64,000 nt of DNA from Zelopaecilomyces penicillatus (Eukaryota > Ascomycota > Sordariomycetes > Hypocreales > Pseudodiploosporaceae), in assembly GCA_005765155.1 (NCBI GenBank), contig VCCP01000005.1, positions 868,001 through 932,000 of the forward strand, written 5' to 3'. Positions 55,359 through 64,000 of this stretch are shown here, piece by piece. Position 1 is the first letter of the stretch, and every line of letters starts with the position of its first letter. Both the position numbers and the translations under genes were made by a program. A model generated the notes under the pieces. The model searched no databases, was not told where the DNA came from, and was given only the letters and a program-made list of their open reading frames with translations.

Positions 55359-56517
55359 ATGGCAGTAGTCTTGGGCGGCTTGAAAACCATGTCTCTACGG
55401 AGACTCGTGACAATTGTCGTGGCGACTACCATGGCAGCCACTGTTATTCTCATGTGCGGCAGAGCGAGCCTGAGCACGCAGATTACGGACTATGTCAGAA
55501 TCACCAACATGCACACTTTGCCCAACATGTTCAACACTATGCCGAATCACCCTGGGCTGCCATTATCATCACCTCTAGGAGGCAGCGGCCTCGCCTTGGG
55601 TCAGTGTGACCCTCAAAACCGTACATCCGTCTGCAGAGATTCAAAGCTGCGAAAAATAAGTATAATGCACTCCGAGATGACAAGTTCACGTACGTTTACC
55701 TAGACTGATGTATACTCTCTAAGAATACGTGCAGAAAGGCTAACGAATTTGCAGAATCGCTATTCAAACATACAAACGGCCCAAGGAACTCAACGACACC
55801 CTCCATGTGCTTCTAACAGACAAAATCCCATCACTCCATGAAATCGTCGTCGTTTGGAACAACGTCAACGAGGTAACCCCCCAAAACTTCAAATCCAAAC
55901 ATGGCGTCCTCGTGCGCTACAGAGCATCACCGCGCAACAGCCTGAACCAGAGACTCTTGCCTGATCCCGAGTTCAAGACCAAGGCTATTCTACTATCTGA
56001 CGACGATGTCTACTACAAGCCCGGAGATTTGGAGTTTGTCTTCCAAACATGGCGGCAGTTTGGGCAGTATCGATTAACAGGTGCTCTTCCGCGCTGTGCG
56101 TCCCCAAGTGTCAAGGAGGGAGAGACATGGAACTATAATTTCTGCTCCCGCGAGGCCAATAAGGACGTCTACTCGATGATCATTACAAACCTGGCTTTTT
56201 CCAACATTGCTTTTCTCGACTACTACTCCTCCGAAGACGATCCCACCATGACTGAGGTGCGAAAGTATGTCGACGACCACCTCAACTGCGAAGACATTGC
56301 CATGAACTTTGTCACGTCGTTTCTGACGGGGACGGGGCCGCTGCTGGTCCAGGGACATGATCAGTACGTCAATTACGTGCCCTCGACGGGGATCAGTACC
56401 AAACCTGGGCACATGAAAGCTCGCAGCAAGTGTCTGGATGTGTTTACTCGCCTGTTTGGGTGTATGCCGCTGGTGAATGAAACAGGGCATATTCAGCGCG
56501 GCGTTATTTTGTTATAG
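55359..56517 (+). CDS. GT64 (exostosin-type) glycosyltransferase, type II membrane protein; frame break near 55600-55646
   Basis: The catalytic part (55755-56517) is a clear GT64 domain: KIPSLHEIVVVWNN, a DxD site in AILLSDDDVYY, GALPRCASP, ITNLAFSNIAFLDYY, LNCEDIAMNFV and YVNYVPSTGIS. Upstream, the ATG 55359 frame gives a short basic start and a signal-anchor helix (about 14-33, LVTIVVATTMAATVILM), then MHTLPNMFNTMPNHPG. The two frames do not match. Between them, AAKNKYNALRDDKFT (to 55689, before a 65-nt intron) reads in the catalytic frame. A 47-nt GTCAGT...AAAG intron at 55600-55646 would join them (348 aa, no stop). However, it has a poor acceptor and branch site and would remove a plausible CDPQNRTSVC segment. 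A one-base indel is the alternative. GT64 enzymes add GlcNAc or other sugars to glycans or glycolipids in the Golgi/ER; the fungal product is unknown to me. Confidence 0.75.
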
Positions 56518-58065
56518 TGTGCCACCCTACCTAGGGATTTCTATTGCGGTGCCCTCCATTTCGTTTTTATTTACTGGCAGGCCGGTGACTCTATTTGTTG
56601 TACATTTTCTTAATTTCTTGTTGTTTTTACTCTCCTATTTCCTATTTCCTTCTTGTATCAAGAATTGGCATCTTTCTTTTGTAGCAGAACTGGCAAGTCA
56701 CTGCAAGAATGCCTCTGCAACTGCATTTTGATGTTGATAAAGCACCCATTATACCCTGATTCAATGGATAAATCTCAATTGATAATTCCTCTACAACGCC
56801 CCGTAGATTGATTGACCACGCGGCCAATCTACGGGGTTCACACCTGTTGCATTACATGCCATTCCCTAACATGGCTGACAGGGGGTTACGCAGGCGGATG
56901 ACGCAACGTGGGGTCATGCCACTTTAAGCACTGCCTACCTACCTTTGGTGTTGCATGCTTGGATCGGCCCCAATTTGGAAGAAGAATAGACATTTGCGGG
57001 CGTTTTCGAGAAGATCCATCTATTCTCAGCTATAATTGTAACGCTGCGCATCGTCTTTTATATCCACTCTTGGCAGGTGGTCAAGTTACCTGACAGTTCC
57101 GCCAGCCAGGGTTCCTGTGTGATGAGAGGGAATTGCCTTTGTAATTGTTGCACGACATATTGCTATACTCTACGGTATCAATTGCGTTAGTCCCTGCCTT
57201 GAGAGTGTTTCTCATATAATCGAAAAGTACAAAAACTCAAACAACTACATCCACCAACCTGCCATCTCCTGACTTTTGTGCACCGTCTTGCAGCCTCGAT
57301 TTCAATTGACACTCAACTCTCCACTGCCCATCTACCCCAACCTCAACCCTAACACAAACCCTTCCCGTCCACAATCCGAGGTTGGTTGAACTTTGTTGTC
57401 ATGTGTCCGTGATAATCTAGGGACATTTTACCAACAAGAGTAGGTGCTACCTAGAGATTACGGCAATCAGCAGATCCATAGCCGATCCTCGAGCCCCATA
57501 TCAAAGATCTGCGCCAGTGACCCGCCCTACCAAGAGGGATCTTCCACTGCTCCGGACGACCAGAGGCCAGTCACCAAGCACAATCGCGTTATCAATCCAG
57601 GGTTGGATGCGACCTTCTTCCATCTGTCTAGGTAATCTCTCCTCCCGTCTTTGAATTATGTAGCCAAGCACTTGATCTACAATTGTTCCTGGATAGTAAT
57701 AGCTGAAGAGGGAGAACTGCTCCATTCCAAGCCGGAGCTCTGACGATCTAGACCCCCACCCTTGTGAAGACAGCCGGCCAAGCCGATACCCCCTCCCCTT
57801 GGCCCGACGCCACCTCCACCGGCCCCGCTGCCAATACCGGAGCCGATGTTAATGGAGTCCACATGTCTGTTAACCAGAAAGGCAAGTCATTGTGTCTGTT
57901 CGCCCATACTGAAGCCTGGGTGCCCTCTCTGGAATTGAGCTGGTGATATATTGGGGAGTTTATGAAGCGGAAAATATAAGTGTTTGAAACCAGGCCATCC
58001 TATCATTTTCACTGTCTATAGTAATGGTACCAAGAAGTTGCTATCATGTAATAAAACGATGGAAT
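56518..58065. other. 1.5-kb convergent region, no gene accepted
   Basis: Lies between the stops of the GT64 gene (plus) and the glutathione transferase gene (minus). Frames of 60-75 codons on both strands (57,440-57,950) have mixed composition. A minus-strand one beginning MEQFSLFSYYYPGT looks faintly protein-like but has no partner exon. Confidence 0.45.
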
Positions 58066-59038
58066 TTAATGATCATCCCTCTCCATCCAAGGCCCAACTG
58101 CCTCAAAAAGCCGCGCATGAACACCCGCATCCCCCGACCTCTTCAACAACTCATCATAATGCTCCTGTCCAATCCTCCTCGCAAACGCCAAAAACCCAAC
58201 CCACACAAAATCCGCAAAACTCGGCTTCCCCTCCCCCAAAAAGAACGGCCCATCCGGATTCTCACCCAACAGCGCCGTCACCTCCCGCACCGCAGGCTCT
58301 ATCTCACCAAAGATCTTGTCCATGTTTTTCTCACCCCCTTGCTCGCGCTCATACTGGTCAATGGGCATGCCAACTCGCTCGGCGCGGTCTTGCATCCAGT
58401 ATGCCTCGCCCGAAGGGTTGAGAAGACGGCGGGGTACTTGCGGGAGGACGATGGGGTAGAAGGGGGCCATGATGCGTGGGATGAGGGCGTCGATTTGGGA
58501 TTGGTAGGGGGAGGTGAGGTGGAGAGAGGGGAGGGGGTGGAGGGATTCGATGGCGTTGGCGATGTTGCGGGAGTCCATGATGTAAGTGCCGTCGGGGAAC
58601 TTGGCAGCGGGGATGGTGTATGGTTTTCCGGATTCATTTGGGGTGACTCTGTGATGTAGATGTAAGTTGATTTCTTATGGTGCATCTATATGATCCTGGA
58701 CGGACTGTAGCAAAAAAGATGAACATACTTGCCCTCCAGCGTTGGTCGGATCTCAGGGTACTCAAGCTACATATCATCAGCAACTATTACTCATTTTAAA
58801 CTGTCAGAACTCCTAACCCATTCCGTCTTGTAATCAAGCCCCTTGAAGTTCAAGACCATTCTCGCTACACAGTAAAACGAGTCAGCTTAGTGAGCTTTTC
58901 TCATTGTACTACTTGGACAGATGCTGCAATTGAAAGCTAGGACAATTGAAGAAACTCACCCTTCCAAGGGTTAAGAGACCATGTCTTGTTTGGCTCTCGG
59001 CTGGCGAGATCGAATAATGTGAATTGCCCTGTAGACAT
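58066..59038 (-). CDS. glutathione S-transferase-like protein
   Basis: Four exons (59038-58960, 58864-58818, 58766-58729, 58648-58066) encode 248 aa; introns are 95, 51 and 80 nt. The thioredoxin-like N-terminal domain (about 1-85) reads FTLFDLASREPNKTWSLNPW, RMVLNFKGLDYKTEWLEYPE, KPYTIPAAKF and the glutathione-binding IMDSRNIANAIE (the usual E/D-S turn at DS). The C-terminal helical domain has an N-capping-box-like stretch, KPSFADFVWVGFLAFARR. The layout recalls the fungal/bacterial etherase (LigE)-like and Ure2p-related groups, with the conserved catalytic Ser/Cys position near SLNPW not certain. It probably conjugates glutathione to electrophiles or acts in small-molecule metabolism in the cytosol. 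Confidence 0.88.
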
Positions 59039-60002
59039 TTCGGAAACAAAGGGGGATGTTCGATGTGTAGTTGTTGATGAATGGTTGGTCAGATGGGTTG
59101 GTGATATTAATGGGCGGATGTGGCTTCAGTTTTCTATCACCACTCTGACAGCAATGGAGGATTATTCTCATCTTTTATGCCAATCTAATCCGTAAAAAAT
59201 CCGTGTTCGGAAACCTCCGGTCACCCGTGTTATATCACACGTCATGATAAAGCCAAGCCCGTCCCCGCATCTAGCCTGATTACAAACCAAGATTTTCATG
59301 AACAATTGGGGGTCTATAACATGATCTATATCTCCAATCGCATCGGATCTTATAGGTTCCAGATGTCGGGTAGAAGGGTCCAGGGGTCAAAAAATGCTTG
59401 TTATCTGTAGAGGCATGCCGAGGTTTCGATGCCGCTTACAACCGTGGATGAGGGGAAAAGGAGGGACGGCAATGTAAATGCAAGGGCGTGAGGTGGAGCG
59501 CAGCTGCAGGACGCCACTCTCGGCTGGAGCCACTGCAATCAGTTTTGGTAAGAACTGAGTTATTTGAGAATAAGTTAACATATTGCTTCATTTATTGTTG
59601 TTGCGTCTGTGAGACCTGTGATGGTGAATATGTCTCAAGCTGGATGTCTTGAGTTGACGTACTTGATGCGTTATGTTTACGGATAGTGAGGTGAAAGAAA
59701 CTTGTTTAGTATAGTAAATAGTTAAGACGATGAGACGGTTTAATTTGAACTGCTCAAAACCATCTCCAATAGTATCCATGCCGCCGTTTGCAGTTTTATA
59801 GGTTCCCATATGCACCGCCAGCTCCAATCCTTATTGTAACTCCCCGAATCTCATGTTCCCCAAGTTTTCGCGGTATGGGAGTCTTGCGTTTGCCCCATTC
59901 TCCCAAATAACCCCCTTCTAGCGAATTCTGAACTCAAGCCCCGAATGATTTCTTGCAATGCTCCAGCGCATCCTGATTCCCAGAAATATATATGACCAGC
60001 AC
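59039..60002. other. intergenic, no gene seen
   Basis: Promoter of the glutathione transferase (left) and 3' flank of the next minus-strand gene (right). Frames are under 80 codons. AT-rich around 59,580-59,760. Confidence 0.55.
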
Positions 60003-61139
60003 TCAAAGTGAGCAGTCAGCATCCCGTCGTCCTCCAAGTCCAATCACGGCAATATGAGTCGCCTCCCTGCTCAAAAACCCCATCCCCTGAACTTCCTCCC
60101 CCAGAGACAAACTTCCCTTGGCCCACTCAAGTATCAGCTTCCTCACCTGCCAGATGGCCAAGTGTTTGTTGTACTTGTGAATCTTGGCGACAGTTTTAGC
60201 CTGGAGGCTTTTTCTGAGTTCAGATACCCAGTCTGTCGTCACCCATTGGATATCCCTGCGAGCGATGGGGCAGAATGGCTCGGGTTGGCGGGTGAAGGGA
60301 TCGATGATGGAAAACTCGAGCTTGAACATGGGTGGGTTGTTGCTGTATGATGCGGCGGCTGAGACGTTGGCGGTACAGGCGTCTGAGGCGATGCAGTCAA
60401 CGATGTCTTTGTGTGTTTGAACCACTAATCATGGTTTCAGTAAGTTAGCAAAGGTATTTCAATCTTCAAAATGGTCAAAACAAGCAGAACCAAGAGACGT
60501 TGCGACTTGTGACCATCATAAGTACAGGTAGTTATAGAACCTACCACAAATTCGACCCGCCACCTCCTCTGCTTCCACGAGAAAATCTAGCTCAAAGCGC
60601 GGCAAGTCTTTCGCTTTCCCACCGTCCCATTCATTAAAAACTGCCTCCAGAAACCCATCGATGCTCTGTCGAGTTGTCGCCAGCGACGCACTTGGATCAG
60701 TTGCCTTCCCACACGCATGCAAAATGTCAAAACATTTCTTCAGCTGCGCTCGATTAAGGTCATCTGCCCCTGAAATCTTGACCTCTTCTCCTGGATACTC
60801 ATTCGCCGCTTCCAAAGCGTCGAAGAAGTCGTCGCGCTCAAGTTTGACCTTCTTGCGAGAAGAAGAACCGCTTGTGACTGATCGCGAGGGGCTAGACGTG
60901 ATGGAGATGGGAGACCCCAGAGTTTGAGTTTGCTCCTGTCTCCGCCGTTTGACACCAGCCGTGGAGACCTGAGGAGCCGGGCTTGATGCTGCTCGTTGGG
61001 GAGGGTTGCGAGAGCGAGTCGCAGAAGCGATGGAGGAGTTTGGGATTTCGGTGACTCTGTTTGATGGCATGTCGGTGCCTGCCAGGGTGAAGAAGTTGGA
61101 TATGGCTCGGGAGCGATGCAGCTGCAAGGCCATGCTCAT
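60003..61139 (-). CDS. unrecognised basic, probably nuclear protein
   Basis: Exons 61139-60545 and 60424-60003 encode 338 aa; the 120-nt intron (GTAGGT...TAG) falls inside GRIC/VVQTHK and keeps frame. A second in-frame ATG six bases later is an equal start candidate. The N-terminal 100 residues are Ser/Arg-rich with a bipartite-like basic signal (VKRRR ... SRKKVKLERDD). A helical region (DDFFDALEAANEY, AQLKKCFDILHACGK, FLEAVFNEW) and a second compact part (MFKLEFSIIDPFTRQPEPF, WVTTDWVSELRKSL, KHLAIWQVRKLILEWAKG) follow. No enzyme motif or named domain is recognised. The spacing of hydrophobic residues is that of a folded protein. The basic stretch suggests the nucleus; function unknown. Confidence 0.7.
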
Positions 61140-61648
61140 GGAGATGAGGTGAATGGTGGGTATTTTGAGGCGCGCAAGAGCAGTTTAGAAGCCATAAACT
61201 GGAAGGGTCTGCGATGCGCGCCGGCGGATGTTTGGTGAAAAGAGAGAAGCTGGCGGGTGCAGCAGTCTGATGACGAGATGCGGCTGCTCCAGTGGAGCTT
61301 CACCGCCCCTGAGGCACTCTGTTCGAGGGAGTTTCGGGGGGACTGTATGTGGATCGAATTTCATGAAAATGCAAACAGAAAAGGCGGTGCATGTGTTTTT
61401 GACCTGAGTGGCTCCTCTACCAACCACATTACCAGTAAGAATGAGTGTATGAGATGGCAAAAGACTGACATTCCAGATTCGAAGCTTGTATCCAACAAAC
61501 CATACTTGAATGTGAGACGAAGGGACGAGGCGTCAGATCTTGGGTATCAAAGTTCATTACAAGAAAAGACAAACTACCTACTGACATGACCTCTTCCACT
61601 CCCTGCAGAGATTGCCAGATAGTCCAGACATTCCAGATATTGCGACCT
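61140..61648. other. intergenic, no gene accepted
   Basis: Spacer between two minus-strand genes. A plus-strand frame of 110 codons (61257-61589) and overlapping minus frames are present, but they have no domain features and no splice partner. Confidence 0.5.
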
Positions 61649-62378
61649 TCACGCCCCCAGCTTCCGACTATCAAGCATGCTCTTAGTCTTTGGCTGTTCA
61701 TGATATACCATTTCCACATTCGCCTGATACTGCTCAGTCCCGCTACTCAACAGCTGCTCACGGACCTTTGCCTCTTTATCCATCTGAATTAGATTGCAGC
61801 ACGCACAACAGTAGGCCTTGGCTAGATCTCCGAGACAGCTGCCCTCGAGGTTGTACTTTTCTCGCATAACAGCACGCTGCATACTGGCCGGGATCCAGTG
61901 GAGGCCACAGCAGCTGGCGCCACAGAAGAGAGCGCACTACGGAAGAAGGCTGTTAGCACTCTGCTCTATATCTAGGTAGGTAGACACCTGTGGAAAGGGG
62001 GTACGGTAAGAGGGAACTTACTGAGGCGTTGATGGGGACAAATCCAGAGAGTTCGCCGTTCTTGGAAACCCGGTGGTGGACTTTGCCAAACGTGACGCAG
62101 GGGAAGCAGCAGGTGAAGAGACAGCGGTCGATGGGGGTGCAGCAGCCGAAGAAGCTCGTCAGCCATCCTTGGGCGCCAGCGGGTGATTTGGAGGTGACGT
62201 GATCCTTGGGGCGAGAAAAGACATCGTTGAACCTGTCTTTCCAGTCGTCCACGTCTTGCTGTTCGATGAGTCCCCCGGCACGAGTAGCAGGAGCAGCAAT
62301 AGGGGCGGTGACAGGCGTGGCAACCGGAGCGTCAACAGGAGCAGTAACAGGAGCAGCAGCAGCAGCCGGCGTAGCCAT
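61649..62378 (-). CDS. PLAC8-family cysteine-rich protein
   Basis: Exons 62378-62022 and 61936-61649 encode 214 aa; the 85-nt intron has GTAAGT and TAG ends. ATG 62378 (AAAATGGCT context) is preferred over one 39 bp upstream. Residues 1-30 are an Ala/Pro/Val repeat (PVTAPVDAPVATPVTAP). The PLAC8 domain follows: GWLTSFFGCCTPIDRCL, CCFPCVTFGKVHHR, then across the junction CALFCGASCCGLHWIPAS, MREKYNLEG and CCACCNLIQMDKE. These CC motifs form the hydrophobic cysteine-rich core of this family, which includes plant PCR/FW2.2-like proteins linked to metal resistance and organ size. Fungal members are mostly uncharacterised. Probable membrane association is inferred from the family. Confidence 0.9.
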
Positions 62379-64000
62379 TTTAAAAGTCAAGCAAGGTAAA
62401 TCAGTTATCACAGACAAGAGGAGTGAGTAGTCAAACAGGATGAAAGCTGGTTTGCAATGTTGGAATCAAGCGAGCGAGAGTGGCGTTTTGAAAGCAGAGA
62501 AGACGAGCACAGTTGAACAGCCATCCTCTTGGCTATATATATGTATGCACGACCCAGAACGGAGCGCGTCTGCTCTCTTCTTTTCTCGAAACCGCCGCAT
62601 TGAGAGTTAATAGGCTGACTCTCCAACGATGGCTTGGTGCTAAAATTGCATTCAGAAACGGGACAAACTCAGCCTGGCTGGTGGTCAATTTGCGTAGCTT
62701 TCACGAATCACACCAAGTCATTGGCAGAACGGAATGGCATAACGCCACTTCTTGAAGAGAGGGAACTTGACCTATCACCGTCCTCCGATGGACCTAGGTT
62801 GCACATACAAAAGGTAAAAGAAAGTAGGTAGACTTTACAGTCTTTTGCGAAGAGACCCTACTAGGTAGTTAGTAGTCTTGTCATTGCGCTTGGTCGGGGC
62901 GGCTTTTCAGCCCTGCGAGCTAGCTCAGCCGCTTTACGGATGATAGCTTTGGTGGGGCGTTTGCGAGGTTGGTCTTGGAATTTGAAGGCAAGCTAAGCTA
63001 AATATACCGATGTGTGATGTTATTTTTTTTCCCACGGTACATTGCTGGAGTTTGGGGTTGGAGCGGCCGTGATCCGAACGGGGTAGGGCTGTGATGGGTT
63101 GAAGGAACCTGCGGGTAGAAGTTGAACTTGCACTCTCTCATCAAGGGAGTAATAACAAATAGAGATTATCTTTATATATATCTACATATGTCAACTTGTA
63201 AAATATGTAGAAATACTCACTTCAGTATCTCTCCATCTTTCTCGTACCATTTGTATATTCTTAGCCAGCGCTGTTGTCTCCAATCACTTCCCCTCCCAGC
63301 GGTGTAATCTGACCCGAAAAAAGCGTCACGGATTCTCCGGCATCCACCATCAAACCAACTAGGCCTACATCACGGCCTTGCACTCGTAGCCTAGTTCCAT
63401 CAGAACACCGTCAAAGCTTCTGTTTTAGCATAGTTAGCAGTTCGGACACCTATCCAACCTTCTGTCCAGTGCATGCGGCAATGCGCCTTGCGGAAACGCC
63501 TGGCGGGTTAACACGGCGCGCCATCATTCGACGCCACGTACACAAGCTTAGGATGCTCAACCCCCTTTGTCATTTAAAAGCGACTGTTGTGGGAATCGAG
63601 AGAGGACCATGTATGTACCAAGTCTTTTGACACGAGTAGGAATTATGGGTTTGTTGATTGGCAGGGAGCTTTGCTAGGGAGAAAACATGAAGGTCTCTGG
63701 TGGATTGGCTGTGTTTGATGTAGATTGGTAATGACTTAATCAGTTACCAGAACAGCAATGCATCTGCATCACCAACGACACAGTGGCTTCGGATACCGGC
63801 AACCAGCGCAAACAGCATTTGGTCCATGAACAATCCTTTGGCCTAGCATAATATAATAAATAATAAGTGATTGGCTCCCTAACCAAGTCTTGGTAAGCCT
63901 AGTTCATCTAAAATACATCCTCATCCCGTTCTCTTTCGTCTGCCTGACCCCCGCAATAAATAGTAGTATCCATACTCCCCTGAAATGAAGTAATATAGCC
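62379..64000. other. right-edge intergenic region, no gene seen
   Basis: The first 250 bp is the PLAC8 promoter, with a TATATAT run near 62,535. The rest has only short frames and AT-rich patches (63,150-63,220; 63,840-63,870). A gene entering from beyond the right edge cannot be judged. Confidence 0.5.

Noticed and set aside
1..64000. CRISPR arrays, bacterial operons, prophage or plasmid origins
   Set aside because: Spliceosomal introns, H2A.Z and fungal domain families show eukaryotic nuclear DNA, and no spaced direct-repeat array is present.

Overview
The window reads as nuclear DNA of a filamentous ascomycete, most likely a Sordariomycete and probably Hypocreales. Genes are monocistronic with wide spacing. 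Introns are short (about 50-170 nt, one of 423 nt) with GTANGT/GTRAGT donors, CTRAC-type branch points and YAG acceptors. The gene set is fungal: a Zn2Cys6 regulator, histone H2A.Z, an EDC4/Ge-1 decapping scaffold, a PIN4-type RRM+R3H protein, a PLAC8 protein, a GT64 glycosyltransferase and small secreted proteins. I cannot name a species.

Layout. 1-15 kb: a possible gene start at the left edge (minus), a Zn2Cys6/Fungal_trans_2 factor (minus, six exons), a cysteine-rich single-pass surface protein (plus) and a small secreted protein (plus), separated by 2.5-4.5 kb spacers. 16-30.5 kb: a large coiled-coil membrane protein, a small two-TM protein, EDC4, a second small secreted protein and an ARO8-like aminotransferase. 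31-35 kb: two tandem paralogous cysteine-rich small proteins (minus) that share an upstream promoter block, then a zinc-independent-type alcohol dehydrogenase/quinone oxidoreductase. 36.7-38.8 kb: the RRM+R3H protein, with a 6.1-kb gene-free stretch upstream. 44.9-51.3 kb: a Ulp1/C48-fold protein with apparently lost catalytic residues, H2A.Z, and a proline/serine-rich zinc-ribbon protein. 53-62.4 kb: an APH-family phosphotransferase, a GT64 transferase with a reading-frame break near its start, a glutathione S-transferase, an unrecognised two-exon protein and a PLAC8 protein. 62.4-64 kb: no gene seen.

Most exon models were built by hand from splice consensus. Each joined CDS listed as multi-exon is divisible by three and reads through without a stop. 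No gene cluster for one pathway is evident: EDC4 and the RRM+R3H protein both belong to mRNA fate control but are 10 kb apart and probably independent. The most unusual items are the two consecutive microexons (13 and 10 nt) that encode half a zinc cluster, the apparently dead Ulp1-like protein, and the duplicated cysteine-rich pair with its conserved upstream block.
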